A DNA stretch of 64,000 bases. Source: Grimontia marina (GTDB lineage Bacteria; Pseudomonadota; Gammaproteobacteria; Enterobacterales; Vibrionaceae). The notes beneath the pieces were generated by a model. That model did not search any database. It was not told the origin of the DNA and worked only from the letters and a program-made list of their open reading frames with translations. The stretch is taken from assembly GCF_900060185.1 (NCBI RefSeq), contig NZ_FIZY01000030.1, forward strand, positions 1-64,000, read 5' to 3'. Both the position numbers and the translations under genes were made by a program. Positions 54,099 through 62,496 of this stretch are shown here, one piece after another; within the stretch, counting starts at the first letter, position 1; every line of letters starts with the position of its first letter.

Positions 54099-54728
54099 AT
54101 GGAGTTCTATCAGGCGTTTTTAACATTAACTTTAGTGCACTTGTTAGGTGCCGCCTCACCGGGTCCAGACTTTGTGATGGTATCGCAGCAGTCTCTCGTC
54201 CATGGCCGCCGTGCCGGCCTCCTTGTTAGTCTCGGTATTGCTCTTGGACTTTCTGTTCACATTGTTTATTCCTCTATTGGCCTCGCGACGGTGATCAGTG
54301 AATCTTCTATGGTGCTGACAGTGATGAAATATCTGGCCGCGGCGTATTTGATTTATCTCGGTTGGAAGGGCATACGAAGCAAGGCCGCTGTTGGTGATGA
54401 TGACCAAAGCGTGAGTGTGAAGCGACGTTCAGCGTCTAAGCTAATTTCCATGGGCTTTGTGTGTAACGCGTTGAATCCAAAAGCACCGCTTTATTTCCTT
54501 TCTGTGTTCACCCTTGTGTTGTCTCCGGACATGCCAGTGATTGAACTTGCGTTGCTTGGCGCATGGATGATGTTCATTCAACTTCTATGGTTTGGTTCAG
54601 TGGCTTTGGTGCTTTCTAAGCCTTCCGTGCAGGCAAAGTTCAAACGTATCGGCCACTGGGTTGATCGTGTTTTGGGTTCGGTGATGTTGGCATTCGGTGT
54701 GAAGTTGTTGTTTACCAGCACTAAGTAA
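54099..54728 (+). CDS. LysE/RhtB-family exporter (second copy)
   Basis: A 209-residue six-segment exporter of the LysE/RhtB family. The signature GAASPGPDFVMV is near the N-terminus, then GRRAGLLVSLGIALGLSVHI and the FVCNALNPKAPLYFLSVF block. It is more distant from the copy at 1476 than a recent duplicate would be. It probably exports an amino acid or analogue. The ATG follows AAGGAGAAAAGGA. Terminated by the hairpin at 54748. Confidence 0.9.
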   Translation: MEFYQAFLTLTLVHLLGAASPGPDFVMVSQQSLVHGRRAGLLVSLGIALGLSVHIVYSSIGLATVISESSMVLTVMKYLAAAYLIYLGWKGIRSKAAVGDDDQSVSVKRRSASKLISMGFVCNALNPKAPLYFLSVFTLVLSPDMPVIELALLGAWMMFIQLLWFGSVALVLSKPSVQAKFKRIGHWVDRVLGSVMLAFGVKLLFTSTK

Positions 54729-54747
54729 TTTCTCCAAAGATAAATAA

Positions 54748-54780
54748 GAAACGCCCTGTATTTGCAGTGCGTTTTGCTTT
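54748..54780 (+). terminator. Convergent terminator after the LysE-type gene
   Basis: AAACGC-C-CTG-TATTTG-CAG-T-GCGTTTT with one internal mismatch, then GCTTTTCC. It lies between the exporter and the convergent peroxiredoxin-like gene. Confidence 0.65.
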
Positions 54781-54799
54781 TCCGGCATGACAACTTCAA

Positions 54800-55339
54800 T
54801 CAGTAAGATGCGGTACCACGGATTGGATAGTTGTTATCCGGGTTACGGATCCATGCCAGACCATTCACCAGCGTTTCCACATCAGGGCGAACGAATGGGT
54901 TATTGGAAATATCGACGACTTGCACTGTGCCCTGCTCGTTAATCACGAAAAGTCCTGGCTCGGCAAAGTTGTGGTCAGTTTCCTGCTCTGAACGCGGAAG
55001 AGAAACCCAAAGACCCAGATCTTTCATTTGCGCTTCAGATAAGCCATATGCAAGTGGGAAGGACACTTCTAAACGCGTAATGTGCTCTTCAAGTTGTGCG
55101 ATGCTGTCGCCAGATACAGCAATAATATCGATGCCAATTTCCGCCAGCTTGTTTTTGTAATCTTCAAGATGATTCAGGTATCGGGTACACATCGGACAGT
55201 GACGACCACGGTATATCACTACCATTTGCCAGGTTGCTCCTTCGCGCGGCTTTCCGAGCGTATGCTCCCCGCCTTCAAGATCCTTTAGTGTTATTGATGG
55301 GAATTCGCTTCCCGCTGCCAGTTTGTTTGTGTATGCCAT
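54800..55339 (-). CDS. Peroxiredoxin-like (AhpC/TSA) family protein
   Basis: A 179-residue thioredoxin-fold protein of the peroxiredoxin-like family. The active region is VVIYRGRHCPMCTRYLNHL with Cys48 and Cys51. This CxxC at the peroxidatic position is typical of this branch, unlike the single Cys of classical AhpC. IIAVSGDS and the LFVINEQGTVQ strands follow. It probably reduces peroxides or disulfides in the cytosol. The start follows GGGAGG. It stands alone on its strand. Confidence 0.88.
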   Translation of the reverse strand: MAYTNKLAAGSEFPSITLKDLEGGEHTLGKPREGATWQMVVIYRGRHCPMCTRYLNHLEDYKNKLAEIGIDIIAVSGDSIAQLEEHITRLEVSFPLAYGLSEAQMKDLGLWVSLPRSEQETDHNFAEPGLFVINEQGTVQVVDISNNPFVRPDVETLVNGLAWIRNPDNNYPIRGTASY

Positions 55340-55570
55340 TTTCTAGCCTCCCAGTTATTTGCAAAATCAAGGTTGGTCTGCTTGGTAACTACTGTCAACC
55401 AGTTTACTTTTGGTAACCTCAGTGTGAGAAATTGCTAAATTGAGAAAATATCTGCGAGATTCAGAGGGTAAGATAGTAGTGAGATTAACTAGACTAGACG
55501 CAGTAGGTCGTGCATTAAATTTTCATGGCGATATTCAGTGTGCGAATCCAGTCAGTCCTTAAGGAAAGCT

Positions 55571-56200
55571 ATGGCAGACAATAAAAAAAGGGTTCTCGTG
55601 TTATTTGCGCATCCTTCGCAAAGGCGTTCTGAAGTGAACTCTCCACTGTTTAAAGTGGCTCAATCGGTAGAAGGGGTCACGACCGTTGACCTCTATGGAG
55701 AATACCCTGACTACCACATCAATATCGATCTGGAACAAAAACGTCTGCTTGAGCACGATGTGGTAATTTTCCAGTTTCCGCTCTACTGGTATTCAACGCC
55801 TTCCATTTTGAAAGAATGGCAGGACTTGGTGCTTGAATATGGGTTTGCCTATGGTTCAGACGGCATAGCGCTGTGCGGAAAACAATTTCTGTGTGCTATC
55901 ACAGCTGGTGGCATGGAAGGCGCTTACAAGGCAGACGGTTTTAACCAATTTAAAATCCGTGATTTGTTGAGTCCATTGGAGCAAATGGCGAACTTAACGG
56001 GTATGAAGTATCTCGCTCCTTTTGCGTTGTTTGGTTCACGCACCGCAATTGAAGACAACAAAGTCGACCGGCATGTTGCTGCTTACGAATTATTGTTAAA
56101 GGCGTTTGTGGATGGAAACGTTGATCTCGACGCCGCGGCATCTCGTGAAAAAATCACTGTGGCTACTATCGGCCATGTGCTAAAGGAAGGTGAGTCATGA
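55571..56200 (+). CDS. KefF/KefG-type flavodoxin-fold ancillary oxidoreductase
   Basis: A 209-residue NAD(P)H quinone oxidoreductase-like protein of the KefF/KefG/MdaB type. The FMN loop VLVLFAHPSQRRSEVN is followed by DVVIFQFPLYWYSTPSILKEW and AITAGGMEGAYKADG. Such proteins bind the C-terminal domain of Kef potassium channels and are needed for full activity. The frame opens at 55538, but ATG 55571 follows AAGGAA. Its stop overlaps the Kef gene start by 4 nt (ATGA), so the two are made together. Confidence 0.9.
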   Translation: MADNKKRVLVLFAHPSQRRSEVNSPLFKVAQSVEGVTTVDLYGEYPDYHINIDLEQKRLLEHDVVIFQFPLYWYSTPSILKEWQDLVLEYGFAYGSDGIALCGKQFLCAITAGGMEGAYKADGFNQFKIRDLLSPLEQMANLTGMKYLAPFALFGSRTAIEDNKVDRHVAAYELLLKAFVDGNVDLDAAASREKITVATIGHVLKEGES

Positions 56201-58167
56201 CAAGCATTTTTCTTCAGGCGTTTATTTATCTTATTGCTGCTGTTGTCGCTGTGCCTATCGCCAAAAAGCTGGGTTTGGGGTCTGTACTTGGTTATCTGAT
56301 TGCCGGTGTGGTGATTGGCCCTGTGATTGGTCTGGTGGGTGATGAAACCACCACTATTCAGCACTTCGCCGAATTTGGCGTCGTGATGATGCTGTTCTTG
56401 GTTGGCCTCGAGCTTGAGCCGAAAATGTTGTGGTCGATGCGTAACAAGCTACTAGGGTTGGGGGGCTTGCAGGTTGGTTTGACTGCAGCCATCGTTATGG
56501 GGATCGCGTTGGTACTGAATCAGGTATGGAGCGTCGCGCTGGCGATTGGTCTTATCTTCGCGCTGTCTTCCACCGCCATCGTGCTGCAAACCTTTAATGA
56601 AAAACGCCTGACCAAAACGGAAGGTGGGCGAAGCGCATTCTCAGTATTGCTGTTCCAGGATATCGCTGTTATCCCAATGCTGGCGTTTATACCGCTTCTG
56701 GCGCTGCCGGAGTTGGTTGAACAGGCACAATCTGCAGCCGCGGTTGCGGCTGATCACCATGAAGAAATGAGTCTTGTGGCCGGTCTTCCGGGCTGGGCGC
56801 TGGGCTTGGTCATCACAGGTGCAATTGCGGGGGTCGTTGTTGGCGGACATTTCCTAAGTCGTCCACTTTTCCGCTTCGTGGCAAGCTCTGGTCTTCGCGA
56901 AATCTTTACTGCGACAGCATTGATGCTGGTGATTGGTATCGCCGCCTTGATGAGCTTGATTGGTCTTTCTCCAGCACTGGGAACTTTCCTGGCAGGTGTC
57001 GTCCTCGCAAACAGTGAATTCCGCCATGAGCTCGAGTCGAATATAGAGCCGTTCAAAGGTTTGTTATTGGGACTCTTCTTTATCACGGTCGGTGCAGGTA
57101 TTAACTTCGGTATTCTGTTTGATGATTTCTTTGTCATCATTGGTTTGACTGTGGGCTTAATGTTACTGAAAGCGGGGATCCTGTTTGTTCTGTCGCTGTT
57201 TTTCCGCATTAAGGACACAGCACGCTGGCTGTTTACCTTAAGTCTTGCACAGGCGGGTGAGTTTGGTTTTGTGCTGCTGAGTTTCTCGATGCAGAACCAT
57301 GTGCTGCCAATGGAAGTTGCTCAATTGCTATCTCTGGTGGTGGCGATTTCGATGTTCCTGACCCCGGGTTTGTTCATCCTTTATGACAACGTGATTCTGC
57401 CGCGCTTCGAGCAAAGTGCAAATGATCGTGAAGCAGACGAGATTGACGAGCAGGGCAGTGTGATCATCGCTGGGGTGGGTCGCTTCGGCCAGATTGTTAA
57501 CCGACTCCTCACAGCAAATGGTGTGAAGACCGTTGTACTCGATTACGAAGCAGCACAAATTGAAAATCTACGTCAAATCAATATCAAGAGCTACTTTGGT
57601 GATGCTACGCGTCCTGAACATCTTCACACGGCAGGTATTGAAGAAGCTGCAATACTCGTGGTGTCGATGGATAATCAGGAAACAACCACAGAACTTGTCG
57701 AGTACGTAAAGAAAACATACCCGAACGTCAAGATACTTGCCCGTGCTTTTGACCGTGGTCATGCATATATGCTGCGCCATGCGGGAGCAGATTACGTGAT
57801 CAAAGAAACGTTTCTTTCCGCGCTGGAACTGGGTGCGGAAGCACTCCGTTCACTGGGTGAGCACCCGTTCGTGGTCGAGCAGCAGAAAGTGACATTTAAG
57901 CGCATCGAGAATGAGAGTTCGCAGAAGCTGTTTGAAACGTGGAAAGGTGGTGATGACAGTAAGAACTATGATACCCATTATCAGAATCTGTTTATCCAAC
58001 TTGAAGATGCTATTCGCGACGCGATGAGCGAGGACCGAATGGACCGGCATAGCATGACTGAACGCGAATGGACGCCGCCGCCAAAAGGCTATCTCGATGA
58101 TTTCAAAGGCGACGCTGAATGCAACAAAGATGAAACAGAAGACGGCTCAGAGGAAAAGCCAGCCTGA
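56197..58167 (+). CDS. KefB/KefC-type glutathione-gated potassium/proton antiporter
   Basis: A 656-residue CPA2 antiporter. Twelve or so membrane segments start with the family's PIAKKLGLGSVLGYLIAGVVIGP and include FGVVMMLFLVGLELEP and FALSSTAIVLQTFNE. After residue 415 comes a TrkA-N/RCK domain with the nucleotide loop SVIIAGVGRFGQIVNRLL and the conserved RPEHLHTAGIEEA. Kef systems release potassium to acidify the cell when glutathione adducts of electrophiles form. The flavoprotein partner overlaps upstream and a GNAT overlaps downstream. Confidence 0.92.
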   Translation: MTSIFLQAFIYLIAAVVAVPIAKKLGLGSVLGYLIAGVVIGPVIGLVGDETTTIQHFAEFGVVMMLFLVGLELEPKMLWSMRNKLLGLGGLQVGLTAAIVMGIALVLNQVWSVALAIGLIFALSSTAIVLQTFNEKRLTKTEGGRSAFSVLLFQDIAVIPMLAFIPLLALPELVEQAQSAAAVAADHHEEMSLVAGLPGWALGLVITGAIAGVVVGGHFLSRPLFRFVASSGLREIFTATALMLVIGIAALMSLIGLSPALGTFLAGVVLANSEFRHELESNIEPFKGLLLGLFFITVGAGINFGILFDDFFVIIGLTVGLMLLKAGILFVLSLFFRIKDTARWLFTLSLAQAGEFGFVLLSFSMQNHVLPMEVAQLLSLVVAISMFLTPGLFILYDNVILPRFEQSANDREADEIDEQGSVIIAGVGRFGQIVNRLLTANGVKTVVLDYEAAQIENLRQINIKSYFGDATRPEHLHTAGIEEAAILVVSMDNQETTTELVEYVKKTYPNVKILARAFDRGHAYMLRHAGADYVIKETFLSALELGAEALRSLGEHPFVVEQQKVTFKRIENESSQKLFETWKGGDDSKNYDTHYQNLFIQLEDAIRDAMSEDRMDRHSMTEREWTPPPKGYLDDFKGDAECNKDETEDGSEEKPA

Positions 58168-58649
58168 TGCTCTTAGTACCTTTTCGCGATGAAAATGCGC
58201 CTCAGCTTTGTGAGTGGATAAAAAGCGGCCGGGATAACTTTCTGTGGGGAGGCCCGGCGTTTGATTTCCCGTTGCAGGTAGCGAGGGTGCGCGAACATAT
58301 CGCTAAAAAGGAAGTGACGCCATATTTGGTGATGCATGAAGGTGTTCCTATTGGCTACATCGACATTTACCGCGTTTCCAAATCGGAAGTTCGTCTTTGT
58401 CGGGTATTAATTGCGGAAACATCAGCTCGTGGAAAGGGTCTAGGAAAACAGATCGTTTCCTTGGCGCTTGATGTAGTCACTGAAGATCCTAGTATCCGCA
58501 CTGTGTCTTTGGCAGTGTTTGCTCACAACGAGATCGCAGTTCGTTGTTACACCTCATTAGGTTTCGAAATGCTTCCTGGTGAAACTAAAGTGAGGGAGTT
58601 TCAGGAGGAGGATTGGACACTCTACCGAATGACAAAACGTATTGCCTAA
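58167..58649 (+). CDS. GNAT-family N-acetyltransferase
   Basis: A 160-residue acetyltransferase. The acetyl-CoA loop is ETSARGKGLGKQIV near residue 95, followed by LAVFAHNEIAVRCYTSLGFE, the usual motif B. Its ATG shares one base with the Kef stop codon (TGATG), so translation is coupled to the antiporter. The substrate is unknown; the setting hints at detoxification or regulation under electrophile stress, which is an inference. Confidence 0.88.
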   Translation: MLLVPFRDENAPQLCEWIKSGRDNFLWGGPAFDFPLQVARVREHIAKKEVTPYLVMHEGVPIGYIDIYRVSKSEVRLCRVLIAETSARGKGLGKQIVSLALDVVTEDPSIRTVSLAVFAHNEIAVRCYTSLGFEMLPGETKVREFQEEDWTLYRMTKRIA

Positions 58650-58663
58650 CGATATCTCTCAGT

Positions 58664-58702
58664 TAAAAAGCCAGACATTCTGTATAGGATGTCTGGCTTT
58701 CT
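58664..58702 (+). terminator. Terminator of the kef operon
   Basis: AAAGCCAGACAT, a 10-nt loop, ATGTCTGGCTTT, then CTCTTCCT. A perfect 12-bp stem. Confidence 0.88.
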
Positions 58703-58861
58703 CTTCCTATGTACAGCAGGTTATGTCACTGCTTGACCAGAACAAATAATCGCCTAAATGACACCGAAATTGTGATCTTTATTCACTAAATGGATCGATG
58801 GTGACGTAAGAAATAAAAAAAAGATTGTGCGCTATCAATTTCTGAATACGATGCGCGCCAT

Positions 58862-58953
58862 TCCAAAGTCAACGGCAAACTGCCTGAAAAGGTAGGACGC
58901 AAAGCTTCCGGTCTAAGGGTGATTTGAATGTCACTTACGATAGCGGGGCCGCC
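58862..58953 (+). ncRNA. Cyclic-di-GMP-I (GEMM-I) riboswitch upstream of gbpA
   Basis: The aptamer carries the GEMM-I core: ACGGCAAACTGCC, a GAAA tetraloop hairpin, then GGACGCAAAGCTTCCGGTCT and the closing TAGCGGGGCCGCC. The GNRA loop and its receptor, the conserved G and the final C-containing helix are all in place. It ends about 98 nt before the gbpA ATG. No clear intrinsic terminator lies between, so control may act on translation or by an alternative fold. Vibrio cholerae has a GEMM-I element (Vc1) in the same place. Confidence 0.94.
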
Positions 58954-59051
58954 ATTTTCGAAAGACTGATTTCAGCCCTGAGAATGTTCCGATGCGAAAG
59001 TTTGTCCGTGCTTGGTTAACAAAACAAAAATAGCCATTAGGAAGCACACAA

Positions 59052-60617
59052 ATGCTCAAACTTAACACCACTTTTCTACCTATTACTGCTGCACTTTTCA
59101 GTGCCAGCGTTATGTCTCACGGCTACATCAGTGCGAAAGAAGGCGGCATTGCTGCTGGCCGCGCTGCGCTGTGTAAATACAGTACACCAACCGGAGAGCA
59201 GAACTCTGCTTGTGGTCAGGTTCAATGGGAGCCGCAAAGTGTTGAAGGCCCGGAAGGCTTTCCTGAGCTTGGTCCTGAAGATGGCAAAATCGCCAGTGCT
59301 GGATTAATCCAATTTTCTCCGCTTGATGAGCAAACCGCATCACGTTGGGTAAAACAGCCAATCAAAGCGGGTCAACATGACTTCGAGTGGACTTTCACTG
59401 CTAACCATGTCACGCGAAACTGGGAATACTACATCACTAAAGCAGACTGGAATCCGAACCTGCCACTGGCGCGCAGTACCTTCGATCTGAATCCTTTCTG
59501 TGTGGTTGAAGGCCACATGCAAAAGCCACCAAAAAGCACGCTACATACCTGTGAAGTACCAGAGCGTGAGGGCTATCATGTGATTCTGGCCGTTTGGGAT
59601 GTGGGCGATACCGCGGCGGCTTTCTACAATGTGATTGACGTAAATTTTGATGGCGACGCGCCAGTGCTGCCAGAATGGACGCAAGGCGGTCAAATCAATC
59701 CTGGCATGAATCTGGCGAAAGGCGATGCAGTGTTTACCCGCGTGTTTGATTCAGAAGGCGAGCGCCCTGAGCTATCTACCCGTCTTGAAATCGACAGCGA
59801 AAAGGCTGGCGAAGCCAATACTTGGGCTTACAATCTGGCAACCAAAATCAACCAGACCAATGAAAACATCCAAGCAGGTCAACGTGATGCCAATGGTGCC
59901 TTTAACCCTGTGTTTGGCGCGAACCCAATTTACCTGAAATCTACCAGCGGTATGACCCGCGTGGAAGTCGGTTATGAGATTGAATCACCAGAGCCGGATT
60001 ACACCGTGACTATAGAAGGCGTAGCGCAAGAGTACGTGATTCGTGACGGTGAAGTCGCACTGGATCTGGCTGTTACGGCTTCTGGTGGTCTGACTGTTGA
60101 AATGACAGTATACAATCACGCACAGGAAGCACTCGCTTACGAAAAACTGTCTCTGGCAGATGGCGCGTCCAAAGCGGTTGAGATGGTGTTGAATGGCGCG
60201 AAAGTGGGTCACCATATGCTGGTCTCCCGCGCGAAAGATGTCGAAGGTAATCTGGTAGACCAGCAAATGTTTGACTTCTTTCTGGTAGAGCAAGGCGAGC
60301 AATGTGGCACAGATCCTGATGCAGCAAACCACCCGGCATGGTCAAACGTCACCACTTACACAGGCGGTGAGAAAGTCAATTTCAATGGTCTGGTTTGGGA
60401 AGCGAAATACTGGGTTAAAGGTGCAACACCAGACTTAAGTGATGCGTGGAAACTGATTAGCAAAATGCCAGTAGCCTGGACATCAGGCAAAGCGTATCTG
60501 GCGGGTGAACAAGTGATCTTTGAAGGTCGTCTGTATCAGGCAAACTGGTGGGTAAACAGCAGCCCGGCTTCTTCACCTGAAGCTTGGAGCGACAAAGGCG
60601 CTTTCGACTGCGAATAA
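59052..60617 (+). CDS. gbpA: GbpA-type chitin-active LPMO / GlcNAc-binding protein
   Basis: A 521-residue secreted colonisation factor with an AA10 lytic polysaccharide monooxygenase domain. The signal peptide is cut before His23 (MS/HGYIS), giving the N-terminal His of the copper brace. The second brace His is H119 in FTANHVTRNW. The LPMO domain runs to about residue 205 and cleaves crystalline chitin oxidatively. Two middle domains (about 210-425) bind bacterial surfaces in V. cholerae GbpA. The tail has two CBM5/12-like modules (AWSNVTTYTGGEKVNFNG and AWTSGKAYLAGEQVIFEG), where the family usually has one. Cyclic-di-GMP control is expected from the riboswitch upstream. Confidence 0.94.
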   Translation: MLKLNTTFLPITAALFSASVMSHGYISAKEGGIAAGRAALCKYSTPTGEQNSACGQVQWEPQSVEGPEGFPELGPEDGKIASAGLIQFSPLDEQTASRWVKQPIKAGQHDFEWTFTANHVTRNWEYYITKADWNPNLPLARSTFDLNPFCVVEGHMQKPPKSTLHTCEVPEREGYHVILAVWDVGDTAAAFYNVIDVNFDGDAPVLPEWTQGGQINPGMNLAKGDAVFTRVFDSEGERPELSTRLEIDSEKAGEANTWAYNLATKINQTNENIQAGQRDANGAFNPVFGANPIYLKSTSGMTRVEVGYEIESPEPDYTVTIEGVAQEYVIRDGEVALDLAVTASGGLTVEMTVYNHAQEALAYEKLSLADGASKAVEMVLNGAKVGHHMLVSRAKDVEGNLVDQQMFDFFLVEQGEQCGTDPDAANHPAWSNVTTYTGGEKVNFNGLVWEAKYWVKGATPDLSDAWKLISKMPVAWTSGKAYLAGEQVIFEGRLYQANWWVNSSPASSPEAWSDKGAFDCE

Positions 60618-60645
60618 CTTAACGATAAAAAGCAAGAAGCAATAT

Positions 60646-60680
60646 AAGGCCGATGTGGGTGACTACATCGGCCTTCTCTA
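60646..60680 (+). terminator. gbpA terminator
   Basis: AAGGCCGATGT, loop GGGTGACT, ACATCGGCCTT, then CTCTA. A perfect 11-bp stem starting 28 nt after the stop. Confidence 0.85.
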
Positions 60681-60740
60681 TATACCAGACGGCCTGAAGA
60701 TGCTCGCTGAATCCTGCATTTTCAGGTTGTTTGGGTATAT
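60681..60740. repeat. Short TATACCC palindromic repeat, copy D
   Basis: TATACCAGACGGCCTGAAGA, a centre containing GAATCCTGCAT, then TTCAGGTTGTTTGGGTATAT. It matches the ends of repeat B and follows a chitin-related gene, as copy B does. Confidence 0.75.
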
Positions 60741-60772
60741 AAGGGCTCTCGCTTGGCATTCAATTTAATAAG

Positions 60773-61276
60773 TTACCACTCAATATCAATCGGTGTTCCG
60801 ATCCTTACCAAGCTGAGAAACTCATCCATTTTCTCGTTGTCGATGGCAATGCAACCGTCTGTCCAATCCTGACCGCGTTTGATACTGGGGTGCGGGCCAT
60901 TTCCGTTCTTTTGCCCGTGGATCATTATTTGACCTCCGGGGTCAAAGCCTAGCTTCGCAGCACGCTTGGTATCGGTGTCATTAGGGTAGTTGATACGAAT
61001 AGAGCGATAAAAACTGGATTTTTCATTGATCAGGTCAAGAAAGTAGCGACCTTCAGGGGTTCGCTTATCCCCCTCGGGGAGTTTATGTCCTCTGGGATTG
61101 GCACCAAGGGAAATACTGTACCAGCGGACGATTTTGTTTCCTTGAATCAGATACATCTTACGGGCCGACTTATCGACTTTCACCAAATCAACCTTATGCT
61201 CGGTTTCCATGCTACTGGCTGAGAAAACAACACTACACAGCAAGACAAAGCTCAGCATACTGAACAGCGATTTCAT
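60773..61276 (-). CDS. L,D-transpeptidase (YkuD) family protein
   Basis: A 167-residue exported protein. The signal peptide (LFSMLSFVLLCSVVFSASS) is followed by one YkuD catalytic domain: VDKSARKMYLIQGNKIVRWY, then IMIHGQKNG and the catalytic WTDGCIAIDNEKMDEF with the active Cys in DGC. L,D-transpeptidases make 3-3 cross-links or attach proteins to peptidoglycan. This small single-domain form resembles the YafK-type branch, whose members can instead cleave such links. It is periplasmic and monocistronic. Confidence 0.88.
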   Translation of the reverse strand: MKSLFSMLSFVLLCSVVFSASSMETEHKVDLVKVDKSARKMYLIQGNKIVRWYSISLGANPRGHKLPEGDKRTPEGRYFLDLINEKSSFYRSIRINYPNDTDTKRAAKLGFDPGGQIMIHGQKNGNGPHPSIKRGQDWTDGCIAIDNEKMDEFLSLVRIGTPIDIEW

Positions 61277-61436
61277 AGAGTCCCTAATATTTTTAATGTT
61301 CTATTTCATTATTGGTGACAACGCTGGAAAAGTCGCAATCAGAAGGCGACAACGTAATCAGGTAAACGATGTAGCGCTTTGAAAAATAGTAAAACAAGAG
61401 ATAACAAGAAGGTAGTGCTTCAGAACTGATATTAAA

Positions 61437-61453
61437 CCCCATCAGCGCGATGG
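61437..61453 (-). terminator. Terminator of the lipoprotein gene
   Basis: CCCCATC-AGC-GCGATGGGG, a tight 7-bp stem. It lies 31 nt after the stop of the leftward lipoprotein gene, with a moderately T-rich tail on that strand. Confidence 0.6.
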
Positions 61454-61483
61454 GGCTCTCAGATTGCTTATTGTGTATGCATC

Positions 61484-62059
61484 TTACTCGGCGAGGATAT
61501 CAATGCAGCTATCCCAAGTCTTTTTGGCAACCGCATCATGAGAGGAAGACTTCGCGTAAACGGCGTCGATCACTTCATAAGGCTTGGTTGTTTTGTAGCT
61601 GGCAAACATGATGTAAGCGTCAAGCTTGGGTGAACCAGATTGCTTCAGAACATAGGCACCACCTGCTACCAATGATTTCTGTGCACAATAGCTTGCGATA
61701 TTCAATCTCTCTGCTGGGACGTTAGCAACTTTTAGAGCGCATTGGTCGAACAGGTCGACAGAGTAATCCCAAGCACTGGTAAAATCGTGAGCGTAAACAT
61801 CTTCAACCAGATTGAGTTTGATTTGCGCGGTGGTGCCGTTGGAAAAGCGATCAATTTGAGACTGTTTGGGTTGCTCTTGTAACTTCTGGGAGGCGACAAG
61901 ATATGCCATATCTGCAAGCTCAGCGCAGTAAGACATTTGAACCGTTTCTTTATTGCTATATAGCTGGATAGGTTTAATGGGTTCTGGCTGGTTTGAGCAG
62001 GCGGAAAGTGTAGAGACTGATAAAATCAGAGTTAGCAGAGAACGAGTCGGTGCCATCAT
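61484..62059 (-). CDS. Hypothetical lipoprotein
   Basis: A 191-residue lipoprotein I cannot name. The signal ends in the lipobox LSAC with Cys21, followed by SNQ, so outer-membrane sorting is likely. The mature part is helical with four Cys (SYCAEL, DQCALK, SYCAQK, DSCIDI), likely two disulfides, and a VASQKLQEQPKQSQIDRF linker. The start follows AAGGAAG. It stands alone; no function is assigned. Confidence 0.65.
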   Translation of the reverse strand: MMAPTRSLLTLILSVSTLSACSNQPEPIKPIQLYSNKETVQMSYCAELADMAYLVASQKLQEQPKQSQIDRFSNGTTAQIKLNLVEDVYAHDFTSAWDYSVDLFDQCALKVANVPAERLNIASYCAQKSLVAGGAYVLKQSGSPKLDAYIMFASYKTTKPYEVIDAVYAKSSSHDAVAKKTWDSCIDILAE

Positions 62060-62496
62060 ACTTCCTTATTGACTGCGTCGAATCGGGACATCAAAACGAA
62101 CGCCCATTATATCCAGCTTCATAAATCGTTTTTGTTTTCAAATTGAGAACTTGGTACAGCCCTTTTCTGAAAGAAGGAAGCGCTTTATCGTTGTGCAAAA
62201 TCGACGTTTTTCGGCTATTTATTGCTCACTTTGGATTCGCGACAATGATTGTCTTCTGATTGTTCACAATAATTGGGTTTTTGTAGAGTAAATAGAAAAG
62301 GAAATCTATCAAAATTTGAAGATGAATGTTTCCTTTAAGTTATAAAAATGACGATTACAGACTAATAAAGTGATTTGTTGGTTGTTATGACAAAAAACTC
62401 TGATTGGAGGAGAAAATTTTGCTCTCGTATACTCGGGTGGAAGGTTGCTAGAAACCTTACAAAAAGCACAATAAAAACGCCGTGTAGAGGGCAAAT
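62060..62496. other. Intergenic region upstream of the DUF969 gene
   Basis: A 437-nt AT-rich gap. A small AAGGTT-GCTAGA-AACCTT hairpin occurs near 62443-62460, and AGAGGG before the next ATG acts as ribosome binding site. I see no known RNA or repeat in it. Confidence 0.45.
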
